Origin: Raffaelea ambrosiae
Lineage: Eukaryota > Ascomycota > Sordariomycetes > Ophiostomatales > Ophiostomataceae
Direction of reading: 5' to 3'
Length of the DNA: 64,000 bases
NCBI GenBank assembly: GCA_002778195.1
Contig: PCDI01000004.1
Span: forward strand, 1,600,783 to 1,664,782
In this document: one piece after another, positions 23,999 through 36,536 of the stretch
Position numbering within the stretch: position 1 is the first letter of the stretch
Layout of the letters: each line of letters starts with the position of its first letter
Translations under genes and position numbers: made by a program
The notes under the pieces: model-generated
The model's database searches: none
What the model saw: only the letters and a program-made list of their open reading frames with translations
Told to the model about the DNA's origin: nothing

Positions 23999-26900
23999 TT
24001 TGGCAACGGCACGGACCATGCTAGTTGGAACGGATGGTGGCCCCTTTCTCTTTGTTTGTGAACCTGGTTGTTGGTATCTCCATGGCTTTCACGATCTTTC
24101 TCTGGCAACCTTGCTTGCTTTCCCGCTGTGAACCGTCCGAACTCTCCGAGTCTGCCCACGCGAGTCTGCCCACACGAGCTCCCAGCTTGCAGGCAGTCCG
24201 GAAAAAAACAACACAAAGAAATCGACACTGCAGACAAAGCATGAGACCACACAGTGTGCAAGATACGCCTGCCGGCGGAGCCCTCCTGCAGGGCAGTTTC
24301 ACACTAATACTGCTGAGCAGGAGGGGTTTGTCTCTGTTTCTGTGCTCAGACTGAAAAAAAAGGTGGGACAAAAATCACAGAGCAACTAGGTTGAGAACTC
24401 ACGAGGCACTCTCCACAACGAATGATTACGAGCACGCGAAAAGCAAAAGTCCCTGTCCTCGGCCTCTCAACTAGCGAGTCCGCCCGCAGTCTCTCCTTTT
24501 GCCCCTCCCCCTCATGGCAATGTTTTCCACACTTCCTTCGGCTCTGTGCCCCATGTGGATTGGACATTCTGCCGTCATTATCTGTCTCTCCTGGTCCCCC
24601 TCCCAGGCTGTGAACCATTGGCCGGCGGCATACTCTCGATCTGCCTTCTTTCTTTTTCTTTCTTTTTCCTTTTTCTGCCCTTTCTTTTTCTGTTTCGTCT
24701 TCTTTCTCTTTGCTGTGACATGGACCACTTCCTGCCTGTGCGTCTCCTGTAACTGGCCTTTCTGTCGCCCTGCCTGTGCGTTCCCGCCTGTGATGGTAAC
24801 CAAAGAAAAAAAGAAGGCCAGTCCGTGGGCAACACGGGCCACCCTCCGAACGGTACGTACTCGTACGCTCCTTTTCTCTGGCTCTGCCTGTCGCCCTCGG
24901 TGGAGCCTTGACCACTTCCACGCCCCCCCCCCGTGGCGTGCTAGTCTAGCGTGTTGCGCCGCCATCTTTTTTTTATCTATTGATTGGATGGGCAAGCTCC
25001 ATTGGGCAGCAAAAGTGCTCCGCAGGCTGTTTCGTTGCAGAAGGGCAGGCAGAAAGCCAGCAGTGTGTTTATTGTATCCTATTTGTTGGCGACGGCAAGC
25101 AAGACCAATCCCCCCCTGCTGTACGAAACCAGGAAGGGCTTGCTTGTCTGACCCGACGGACGAGATCTGTATCTGACGAAAACGTGGAATGGTTTTTGTC
25201 TGACATCCTTCCTATTTCCCGGTGCTTATGACAGACAGGTAAGACATACAGCGCCGGACTGCACGAGAAGAACACTGTTCATCAAAGGCGTTGAAACACT
25301 GGCCAGGGACCTGATCTTCGCCCCGGCGACTGCCTCTTGTGGTTAGGGTGGATCTTCTGGAAGGCTTCTATTTTGGCGTGCCCTGGGTCGTCTTGGGGGT
25401 CCTTCTTGGGCGTTTATACGTGAGATGGGTAAGACCATTCTTGACCCTTGGGCGTATCTTGTCCACTGTCGTCCACGGCTGTCTCCCGCTGTCCACTGTC
25501 GTCCACTCGCACGGCCAAGGTGCTCGATCCCGCCTCGGAGCGTTCAGCTGTCTCGTCCGGATCTGCGTCCTGATCGAATCGAACCTTCTCTCTGAAATTG
25601 AGACGAAGGACGATCCAGCATGAAAAGGGAATGCTCGATCCCGAATGTTTGATAGCCCTCCGTTTCTGCAGTGCCCGTCCAACCTCGTGCCCGGGTAAAT
25701 GCGCCTGGGCGTGTCCGGTATCTGGCCGTTCTTGTCTTTCCTTCCCTGTCCTCCCCTGTCCAGACATCACACTCGCAGCTACTATGAACAGGCCGTTCAT
25801 GGCCTGGCCTTCGTCCAGGCCAACCAACCCATACTCGTACGCGTATCCTACTACATAGTATGCACTCTGGTTCCAGTGCCACCAATATTACAATAGCCTC
25901 CGTCCTGCTCGGTCGATCGCTTTCCCCAACAACTGAGAAGGATGTGCGTGCGACCCCTTTTTCTTTTGTTGCTCTGCGCTTCTCGCGACTTTCCCCCGTG
26001 GGAGCCCCCAGTGGAACTGAGAGCTACGGTCTAGGTAAGGACCTAAGGCGGGTGGTGCTGGGGCCGATGGAAAAAGTCCAGTCCAAACCAGCCCAACCAG
26101 ACTTTGGCTAGGGTCGCAGTGAAGGGCCCCATGCCACGCGCTGTGTCCTCGTCTCGGTCGCCCAGGCCTATGCATCTTACCCCCCAAATTCCTTGACAGA
26201 CAGCCCAGCCGAGCACACGGTATTAAGCCCCGTGCAGGATGCAGGACCAAGGGTCTTGGAGCTGAACGCGAGGCATGCGTCTGAGCGGGAGCTTGATGAT
26301 CAAGGAAGGGTGTGTCAGCATGAGAGAACGAGACAAAGAGACAGAGAAAGAAGAGAGGGACGGCCAGACCCAGACAGAGAAAGAGTGCGCGAAGACCGAC
26401 TGTGTGTGACATGACGGCCAAGTTTCACACACCTTCTTGGACACACTTGGACGCAGCCGGGTTACATGAACGGTCTATGCTGTCAAAGCCAGGGGGGGGG
26501 GGTGACGAAAAGCCCCAAAAGGATTCGGGAAAAGTCTTTGCAGAATCTTTGCTTCTTTGAGCATCCATCTGCGTGTGTCTCGGTCCGTCAGTCTCTCTCT
26601 GCGGAGAGATCATTCATCTATGTGCCTGTCTCTGCGGAGAAGCCATCTGTGCGCCTGTCTCTCTGTGTGTGTCTCTCCCTCTCTTTCTTCTCGCCTCTTC
26701 AAAGGACCGCCACTGACAAATGCGTTGTCGTGTCTCTCCTGTCGCCGGCCCGTGCAGCTATGCGGGACGTCGGGGTTGCATGTCCATCCAGTGGTCTGTG
26801 GTCGCAAGCAGGGCCACGGCAGGGCGGCCCCCGTCACACATCTTGCAGCAGCAGGGTTGCCGGGCTAGAGCCAGAGAGAACAGACAATGAAGAAGCAACT

Positions 26901-29280
26901 AGTTGACCATCTTGCCCTCACACGCTGGCCCTCTTCTGTCTGCACTGCCCGTTAGACCCTCCTTCATCCTGCGCAATCCTTTCTTTCTTTTTTTTTTTCC
27001 TTTTTTCTTTTTTCGCCTTCCCATCCGTGGGCAGGGCTGAGCTGTGGCAAGCAAGGAATAGAAAGACAAAGAAAGCCAACCGGCCTTTCCACGTATTGGT
27101 TAGAACACGCAGAGACGCTCTCGCTCTCGTGATTCTTACCAAGGCTGTGTGAGTGTGTTTGTGTGTGTGTGTGTGTGGGCTGAACTTGTTCTGACTGCCA
27201 ATGGGGCTGAGATGCCTCAGAACGTCAAGATACCAACCGCGAGCACTGTAACCTGGACCCTGAACTCCGTAGTACCCTACTATGTACAAAGTAGACGCGG
27301 GTGAGATACATCCCCATCTTGCACCAATCCCTAGAAGAAAAAAACCAGAAACCAGGAACGCAGCAGCGGCGCCGGAACCTCCCTTCTGTTGGAGGGCCCC
27401 CCCCCAAAAAAAACTGCCCCAGCGAAATCGCAGCGAATGGCGCAACGGCCATTGCTTGCAGGCGTCGGCGACAGCGACCGAGCTCATTGGACCGTCTGCG
27501 AGTCGGTGGCCAATGGTGGGTAGCGTGTGCTGGGCTGGTAGTGTGTACGGTGTACTGGCTGGTGGTAGCGTGCGCTCTGGTTGGTAGCGCGCTCTGGCTG
27601 AGCGCTGTGGCCCCCTGGCTGCGGGCGCCCTGGTCGGCCTCCCCTTTGCCGTCGCTCGGGGGTGAGCGAAGAAGAATCATGGCGTTAGGGAGAAACCACA
27701 CACGCGCGCGCAGAAGAGGGGGGAGGCTCCACCAACCCCCAGGTCAGAAACCCAGCCCAGCGCCAACCCACGACCGGCCCAACCCAGACAGAGAAAGAGG
27801 AAAGAGCGACCGACCCCTGACTTGCTGCTTCTCTCGACATCCACCCCCCCAGGAGAGCCACCCAAACCGAAAACCCCCCTCTATTCTCTAACTATTCTCT
27901 CTCTCTCTCTCTCTCTCTCTCCCTCTCTCAATCTCTCTCTCTCTCCTCTGCTCCTCCTCCTACTTCTCCTTCTCTCCTCCCCTTTCGTCTGCTCTCCTGC
28001 TCTTGCTTCTCCCCACGCTCTTTTCTTCTTCTTTTTTTTGTGCTGTCCTTTTTGGATTTTCCTTTTGCTCTCTTTTTCGCATTCTTTTCTTGTTCTTTGT
28101 TTTTCCTTGTGTCACTCCCGTGTATTTCCACCCTCTCCCCTGGCTTGCTGGCTACTCTTCCCCCCCCAGGAACCGGCAACCTGTACCATATATTTTGTTC
28201 TATAAAGGTATGTTCACTATGTGTTTTTTTTTTTTTTTTTGCTCCTCTGTGCTCGATGCTCCCCTCCCGTGGGATCTGCTGCCTTGGTGTCTCCTCTCTC
28301 TCTCTCTCTCGCGCGCGCCTCGTCCGAACCGATCTTGTCGCCATTCTCGCTACTTTCTGCACGATCGTCCGCAGCCGCAACGTCGCCGGCCAGAAATAGC
28401 CCCTTACCGAAACTAGACAGAAATATGCCGCTTGGCGCCCAACGCCCCCTCCCCCCCGGGCGGTGAGACACCTCCGAATGCCTCTCTAGACCATGGCCAA
28501 GGCCACAACGGCTCGACTGATGGGACGGCTGTGAATATTTTCGGCGCGACGTTGCGAGAACGAAGCTGCGCTGGGATCAAACGAACACGACTTGCCGAGG
28601 CCGAAATATCAAGAGAGAGAGAGGGGGGGAGAAAGGGGAGGGACAAGCGCGAAGGCTGGGCCACAGCGGCTGCAGACCGAGGTGATTCAGACGCGGCCAC
28701 GCAGGGAGACCTCATTTGCGGCCACAGAGAATCCAGATACTTCGCTCGGGGTAGCATCATAGCGGGTGCTCGAGCTGCTTGCTTTTTCTAGCAGCGACTG
28801 CTGGAATGGGAGGGTGCTGACCAATTTGTTTTATTTTGCCCCTGCTGCAGTATAATTTGCGTCGAATCCACAAAGAGATTCGACCGTGTACGAAGAGTTA
28901 CGATACGCTGTTGTAACAAAACTATACGATACGAAACGCACGACCAAAAGGGGCGAAAGAAGCAAAAGAACGCAAAGAGACAGGAACGGGAAAAAAAAGA
29001 GGAGATACTACCTGGAAAGTCTACTCCTACCGTCCAGTCTGGCCTAGAGAAGATCGAACGAACGAAGCGAAACAAGCAACCAGAAAACGAGGAGGCGACT
29101 GCAAGAACAGGCCAACCAGCGCACCAATCGAGCGGTCTATCAAGCGATCTATCAAGCGATCCACCAAGCATCGCCATACGTATACGCATAGGGACGAAAG
29201 AAAAGAAAAGAAGAAACGACCCTCTTCAAAGAATCACACACACACACACACACACACATCCCCCTTTAGGACCCGCCGCC
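21487..29280. other. 7.8-kb gene-poor region
   Basis: I find no protein-like frame, tRNA, rRNA or clear transposon. The sequence holds many CT- and GT-rich stretches, a 29-base T run (23973-24001), (CT)n at about 27897-27950, (CA)n at about 29237-29258, and five TACTATGTA-type motifs. From about 27.9 kb the CT richness and a GTATGT donor at 28207 suggest the spliced 5' leader of the Pumilio gene, with a possible acceptor CTTTAG at about 29264-29269. Confidence 0.5.
23973..24001. repeat. Poly-T run of 29 bases
   Basis: An uninterrupted T run. On the minus strand it is a poly-A, so it could be the tail of an old retrocopy, but I see no coding remains before it and no target-site duplication that I can confirm. 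Confidence 0.8.
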
Positions 29281-32200
29281 ATGGACGAGCTGCGCTTCCG
29301 AGCCCAGCAGTCACAGCCGCGAAACGACGGCGCCATTGGGTCCTACGTCTCTCCGCCGCGGAACGGCGCCCGCCTGCCGCAGCCCACCGACACTCGTTCC
29401 TCCTTGCCTCGCCGGTTCACCGCCGACTCGGGGCGTGTACCAACACTGTCTAGCATTACCTCCCAGCGCGGCCCTGAGCCGCAAGACCTCGCTGCCACAT
29501 CAGTACGTCCATTTAGTGCTCTCCGAGGCAGCCTTGGCGAGCAGCCTTGGCGAACAGCCTCGGCGAACAGCCTGGGCGAGCCACCCTCCTCAAGGGGGGG
29601 GCTCTCTCCCTCTCTCCCTCTCTCTCTCTCCCCTCTCGACGCTCGTGGCTAACATGGACTTACTCGCACCACAGGCATTGCACAAGGTTCAATTGGTACG
29701 GCCGCTGTCCGGCCATTGGAACGGAACCCGCATGGCCGACTCCGAGACTAACCCGCGTCTGCAGTTGGAAAAGAAGAGACTGGAATATGAGAAGCTCCGC
29801 GAGCAGAAGCGCCGGTTCGAGGCCGAAATGCAGAAACTCGACCAGCAGCAGCGCCGTGAGGAGCAGGAGCTTGCGGCTATGCAGGAAGACCTCGGCCGCA
29901 TGAGCGCTTCTGGCGGCCCCGCCATGGCCTCCGGCCACCAGTCCGAGCCCACGACGCCTCCCGAGTACCACGAGACCTCGGCCGGCTTCCCGTCCATGTT
30001 CTCCCGCCCCAACCGCTACTCCACCTCCAGCCTGACCTCGCCGCCAGGCCTCTTCAACCGCCCCGGCCGGTCCGGCTCCCAGATTGCCTCGCCCCCTTCG
30101 GGCATGATCCAGGCAGCTGCTTCTTCTACGCAGCGCTACACCTTTGACGACGCGCTGCCATCCCGCTCGGTCCCGGGCTCGCGTCGCAACAGCGACGAGG
30201 ACGAGAAGGAGGAGGCTGTCCGCCAGGACCCCACAAGCCACCGCTCTACAAACGCGTACGTATATTCTCAGCAGCATTGGAACAGCTCTATTGTTCCACC
30301 GTGACCAAGTTCCCCCCCCCTCCCTCTTCCTCCGTTCGCCCACATCTCTCCATGTCTGTCCATATCTGTCTACGTCACTTCCTCGATTTGCGTATGGAAG
30401 CTTTGCTTGGCTCGCAGCTGCTGTGCTACTGTCATATATGTGGGTATGCAGCGCCTACATACAGCATTGATTGCCTAGCATTGTGTGGAAGTGGATTGGA
30501 GCGGGTGCGATTTCTTGAGAGTGTTGCAGTGGCAGCAATCATTCGAGCTTCTGTGCTACCCGGGGGCCCTTCATTGAGGTAGAGCTCGTTCTGTCTATCC
30601 ACCCCATTCAGTGTTGCCAGAGACAAGCGTCTCCTTGGCCCTAAGCTTGTCACGCCCATACTCACATTGACTTCACTTCACTTTGTTCTCTTCTCTGGGG
30701 CTGCCTGCCCCGGCTATTGAGTAAGACTTACAAGAGACCCACTTGCTTGTTTGCCATTGTTACCCATTCAGCCTTGCGTTGCACACATTCATCACCTTCT
30801 TCTCTACAGCCAGTGCCAGTGTCCACACACTCATACACACGTTCGGGCTTCATTCCGAACTTTGATTGTCACGGCCTTAGTAGTGAATAGGTTCCGTCGA
30901 GCTTGCAATGACGCCAACCATACAAGCTGTTGGAACTCGCTGAACCTTATTTACCAAACCACACACTTTCCTCGAACACTGAAAATATCCTATAAATATC
31001 CCCTTTTTTCGCCTCTTGTCTCTTTCTTCCTTTCTTCCCTTCTCCCTATCCCTCTCACCACTCACTTCCGTCTGTTTTTGTATTTTGTCTGCTTCAAGCC
31101 AAACAGCCAGGCATTCGCAAACGTTTCTTGTCTCTCCTGTTTCTCTTTGATCCCCTGCACAACGCAAGGCTCGATTCCAACGCTCAATTTCATCGCAACT
31201 GCACTGCCACAGCGCTCGAGTCCCGGGCAAGGCAAAGAAAGGACTCGGCAGCTCCAGTGTCGAACATGTCAGACTGGTCAAGTTGGCCGAACATCAACGA
31301 AATCTTGCTTCACCCTACTGACGCCCCCGACCATAGTCTCAACCGCTACAGCATGCCTGTGACCAGATCGCGCACGGGCTTCTACGACAGCTCGTCGCTC
31401 GACCAGACGAACACCATCCGTCTTCTCTTTGGCGAGGACGAAGAACACGCCAACGGCGAGCCTCCCCGGCTTTACCGCGCCAGCACCGCCAGTAGCCAGG
31501 CCATTGACGAGAGTTTCCCCACTCTGTCCCGTGACGGCTTCAAGCTAGTAAGTTCAAAATTCAGAACCTTATCAAGTTGTGCTCAGATTTCCACAATTGT
31601 GATTCTGCTTATTTTTCTGCCTGGAGTTTTTTTTCTTTTTGGCTTTCTGTTTGGCTTCCTGTTTGGCTTCTATTCTTTCTGTCTTTCCTCTCTGCTTCTT
31701 TCTATCTGTTCACCGACATTGGATCTTCCATCTATTTTTGTTTTGTTTGCTGTGCTTTCCATCTTTTCTCTTTTTCACACACTTTTGCTGGATTCACCCT
31801 AGTCGTCCTCGCCTCAGTCCTCGCCCGGCAAGAAGGAATCAAACTAACGCTGCAAACAGCTCTCCACGTCTTCGGCTGCCCTTGATCTGGCGTCGCAGAA
31901 CACCAACAACCAGGAGACTCCCACAACCAACGGCTGGGGCACCATCAACCGCCACCGCAGCAGCATGACGGCTCTCCCCTCTGCCCAGCTCAACGGCAAC
32001 ATTGCTGCCGTGGCCTCGGGCCAGTCCAACTCGCCTCCTGAGGTCTCGGGCATGGGCCGGCCGACCGCCGTCCGCCACTCCTTCGACATGCAGTACTTCT
32101 TGGACAACAATAACAACGTTTCGGACGTGACGTCCATGTCGTCGCCCTCCAAGCAGCAGATCATGGCCACCCCTCCGAAGCTGCAGTCATCGTACTCGGC

Positions 32201-34232
32201 CAACGATGTCAGCACCATCAAGAACACTCCTGGCTCGTCTGTGTCGTCCAACGCCAACAACCACGCTCAGCAGTACCTGCACAACCACAATGCAAGCATG
32301 GGCCGCATTCCTGCCGGCGCCATGCCCAACCGCCACAGCCGGGACCTGTCCACCAACGGCGACGTTCCCAACGGTGTCGTCGCCCGGGACTTCCCGTCCA
32401 TTGGCTCTGCCCTGCAGGCCAACGCCACGCCTTTCGGGCCTGGCGCTGTCAACGGCAACGGCACGTCGCAGGCTTCCGCCCCCATCACGGCCGGCGCCCT
32501 TGCCGCTGCTGCGGCCGCTGCTGCCTCCTCTGGCGTCATGACGACCATGCCTCCCACCACCAACGGCACGCACTATGTGCCGCCCAACTACTATCCCGGT
32601 GCGGCCGCCTACAACATGCCCCCGGTCAGCGCGGTGTCTTCGGCGCCCCAGATGGGCTATGGCGCCAACGGCATGCCCATGCTGCCCCAGGCCATGCAGG
32701 CTCTGAGCCTGAATGGATCTGGCCCCATGTACCCCCAGCAGGGCTACAACGGCTACCCCTCCATGTACGGCGCTGCCTCGGCCGGCCCGAACCAGGTTCG
32801 TGACAGCCAGGCGCGCGTCATCCAGAACCGCCGCCAGATGGACAACGACGCCATGAACCGCTACAACAACACCCCGCTGGAGGCGGTTGGCGGAACCATC
32901 TACGACCTCTGCAAGGACCAGCACGGCTGCCGCTACCTCCAGAAGCAGCTCGAGAACCGCAACCCTGAGCAGGTGCACATGATCTGGCTGGAGACAAACC
33001 AGCACGTGATCGAGCTGATGACCGACCCCTTTGGCAACTACCTCTGCCAGAAGCTGCTCGAGTACTGCAACGATGACGAGCGCACTGTTCTCATCCAGAA
33101 CGCCTCCCAGGACATGGTCCGCATTGCCCTGAACCAGCATGGCACGCGCGCGCTCCAGAAGATGATCGAGTTCATCTCCACCGATGCTCAGGTGCAGATC
33201 ATCATCGAGGCTCTCCGCCATCGCGTTGTCGACCTGATTCAGGACCTGAACGGCAACCACGTCATCCAGAAGTGCCTGAACAAGCTCTCCTCTGCCAATG
33301 CCCAGTTCATCTTCGATGCTGTCGGCAGCGCCTGCGTCGAGGTCGGCACCCATCGCCATGGCTGCTGCGTCCTGCAGCGCTGCATCGACCACGCTTCCGG
33401 CTCCCAGAAGACCTGGCTCATCCAGCGCATCACCGACGAGGCCGTCACCCTGATCCAGGATCCCTTTGGCAACTACGTTGTTCAGTACATCATTGACCTG
33501 AACGATCACCACTTCACGGAGCCGCTTGTGGCTCAGCTTCGGGGACGTATCTGCGCCCTGTCGCGCCACAAGTTCAGCTCCAACGTTGTTGAGAAGTGCC
33601 TGCGCTGCTCTCTCGATCCCTCCAAGGACCTGATCGTCGAGGAGCTCTTGCAGGTTGGCGAGATTGACCGTCTGCTGCGCGACTCCTTTGCCAACTACGT
33701 TATCCAGACAGCCCTCGAGTATGCCACCCCGTACATGAAGGTCCGCCTGGTCGACTCCATTCGTCCGCATCTGCCTCAGATTCGCTCGACTCCGTACGGG
33801 CGTCGCATCCAGGCCAAGATCCAGGCTTATGATTCCCGCAGCGGCCAGTCGAGCGGCCACATCACGCCTGCCGATGCATCCCAGGGCCAAATTCCCATTC
33901 ATGGCAGCGCGCACCGCAACAGCAACGCTTCCGTTATGCTGCCCACGTCCGCCTTCAACACCAACGGTGTGAACGGCCTGGCTCGTGGCGGTCAGAATGG
34001 CGGTGTCCCGGTGACTGCTGCCGGACTCGCTGGCCCGCCCGTCATTGCTGTTGCCCCGTCTAGCAGACCGGTCTCGCAGTACGGAGCGCCACCCAACTAC
34101 CGTGTGTCGATGCCGCCGTCGTCAGTGGCTGTTGTCCCGACTATCATGCCGGCTGGCGCTACTGCTAGGATGCCTAACATGGCTGCCCCCAACATTGGTC
34201 TTACGGAGAACGGCGAGGTTGCATGGGTTTAG
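29281..34232 (+). CDS. Pumilio/PUF-domain RNA-binding protein, Puf4-like
   Basis: PUF proteins bind UGUA-containing elements in mRNA 3' UTRs and control decay and translation in the cytoplasm. Five exons (29281-29502, 29675-29695, 29765-30255, 31337-31547, 31860-34232) give 1105 residues. Joins restore KVQLLEKKRLEYE across the 21-nt exon 2 and RSTNALNRYSMPVTRSR across the long intron 3. The N-terminal half is disordered with one charged coiled coil (about residues 80-130). Eight PUF repeats lie at about 655-970. Recognition triplets read C/R-Q (HGCRYLQ), N/Y-Q, T/R-Q, N/H-Q (NGNHVIQ), C-Q (HGCCVLQ), N/Y-Q, S/N-E (FSSNVVEKC, the G-binding repeat) and N/Y-Q (FANYVIQ), as expected for UGUA recognition. 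The start of the repeat domain (YDLCKDQHGCRYLQKQLE) resembles Puf4 more than Puf3. The ATG at 29281 follows CCGCC. Confidence 0.93.
31266..31336 (+). promoter_or_regulatory. Possible alternative first coding exon of the Puf4-like gene
   Basis: Within the 1081-nt intron 3 an ATG at 31266 opens a frame that runs without a stop into exon 4 and stays in phase. A transcript started inside the intron would encode an 884-residue form that begins MSDWSSWPN and lacks the coiled-coil N-terminus but keeps all PUF repeats. About 250 bases upstream are T/C-rich, like a fungal promoter or leader. Confidence 0.4.
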
Positions 34233-36536
34233 GATGGCCCGTGGCTCCCTGCACCTGTCCCATACAACCTTATGATGCACCACATGGCCTGAATGTCAGC
34301 GAAGGGGCGCATGTGACATCGGAGTGGCTAGCTACTGACAAAGTCCTTGTACGCCTTGCTGCCCAAACAAGAACATTTTTTCTGTTTTTGTTTTGGCTCG
34401 GGCGACTCTCATCTTTTTTTGTGGCAAGACACAAGTAAGAACTGGAGACTGGGAAGAATCATTGCAAGCACATATTGCCCTCATCTGTGTCTCCGTCAAC
34501 TTTGTTTCAGGAAGCATTCTGATTGCTTTGTTCATTGTTTGCTTCTTCCTCTTTGAGCTTTGCCCTAGGATTCATTGTTTTGTTCTTTGCTGTTTTTTTT
34601 TTCTGTTTTTTTTTTCTTAGCTCGTCCCATTTTAACCATTTCCACCATTGTTGCTTCTGTTTTCTACATGTCGCTTGTCAACAAACATTTCTCGCCTTCT
34701 TATGGGATTTTTTTTTTTTCCACCGGGTCTCTGTGGACGTGTTCGCTCGTGGGATTCCGGACTGCAAGATACTGGGGACATGGCTCGACTTCTTCCTTCT
34801 CTTGAACACATCAAGCAACACCTTGCTATGTCTGATTCTCGAACTGCTCTTTTTCTGCTTCTTCTTTTTCTTCTACAAAACGGCTTCACTTCTACATTTC
34901 TGTTTTACTTTTTTTTCACTTTCCTTCGATCACCAAGAAAGGAATGTCCTCGATTAGCCCAAGAGGCCTTCCTTCTGGCAACCAGGACTTCTGACAGAAG
35001 CAACACACGGCTGGCGACCGAATCCCGTCCTGTTTCGACTCAACCACAACGACTTGATGAAGACGAATGACGATCTTGATTTCAACGGTTTCGATGTCGC
35101 ACATTTGTCTAATCAGGAATTTGCGACTTCCAACGCCAAACTTCTTTGCCCATCTGGTTTTTTTTTTGTTCACCATTTCCTGTTCTATTCCTTCCGTTTT
35201 TTTTTACAGCTGTCTGTTTCCTTTTCGACTTTGTGGGTTTGATAGTGCACGTTATTTCTTTGTGGCCTGCCGCACCGACAAACTGTTCAGATCCTCCGCT
35301 CTTTCGTCTCTCTGGCTAGCTACTGAGAGACTGTGTGGGACTGGTATGAATCAGGCAGGCCGAAGAGGGGTTGGGGGGTTGTGAATCCAATCGCCACTTT
35401 GTTGTTTTCTGCTTTTGTTTTACACGGAGCCTCTTTTTTTTGCTTTTCAGACTCATCACGCCATACGTTTTTTCCCCCTTCCACAATTGTCTTAGTCGCT
35501 TGAGCCATCATGCCTGTCCCGGACCATCTCTATATATACTGGGGAGGAAGATGACTGGCATCGCATTTTCGGCTGTTTATTTTCTTCTCTTATTCTCAAG
35601 AAGGGTCAAAACAACTCTTCATACTTGCTCCCCTTTTGTTTCTGATCAAACCTCGTTCTGTCTTCACCGTCTGGAATTCTTTGGGGTTCATTGTCACCTT
35701 TTTTCTATATCCCGAACCTGGTACTAAATCGCAAAGGAAAAAAGGACAAATAGGGCCGACTGGACAGAAAAATAGACAACAGGCACAAAGGCAAACAAAC
35801 AAACAGGGTTGAGACAAACGTTATAGGGAAGGTCGACAGATATGGGTTTTTTGCCAAGGGCTTGTTTCCCACATGGTAGATTTGTTTTTTTGCTCATAGG
35901 TATCAATATCAACTGGTAAAATAAAGAAAGTGGACATTGCTAGTGTGATGTGAAATGGTCGCTCAATGTCGGAAATCCTCAAGAGATAGATAATATCCAA
36001 TTGAAGGGTCAACTAGCACAAAGTCACATAATTATGGTTACAACATTTTCTCCAAGACTAGAACGCATTCAGATAACACAGGTGTTTTGAGAATTCCTAA
36101 TTTTTTTTCTCTCTCCCGGGCTGCTCACAACTTGTGCTGTTGTGCTATGGACCTAACGCCCTTGCAAGAAGAGACTGACGAAAAACACAAGTGTGCATAA
36201 AGGGTTTTTTTTTGCAGAAAATATGTGGAAGAAAAAAAAAGAACAAAAGCCCAAAAAAATCCCATGCACAGTCGAGCCCAGTTTCGAGCCCAGTTCGACC
36301 CAACATATGGGTTTTCCCTTTTTTTGGTCTTGTTCCTTTCTTTTTGGGGGAAATGTATTTGCCCTGTCTCCTTTTGTGTGGTTCGTTGTCTTTTTGATAA
36401 CCCCCCCCCTGTTGTCCCAATTTTTTTGATTCGTTGTTCCCCGGCCCCGTCCGTGTGTGTGGTGACGGGACCTCCCTTTTTTCCCCCGACTTTCGTCTCG
36501 GCAACTTCTCCCCTACTGTCTCTGGCCTCTCCCCGT
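34233..36536. other. Intergenic region between convergent Puf4-like and eL15 genes
   Basis: The stretch is AT-rich with many T runs and contains no recognisable gene. Its 2.3 kb probably includes a long Puf4 3' UTR on the left and a short eL15 3' UTR on the right. Confidence 0.5.

Noticed and set aside
32187..33914. 575-codon minus-strand frame opposite the PUF domain
   Set aside because: Shadow of the Pumilio frame; no domain.
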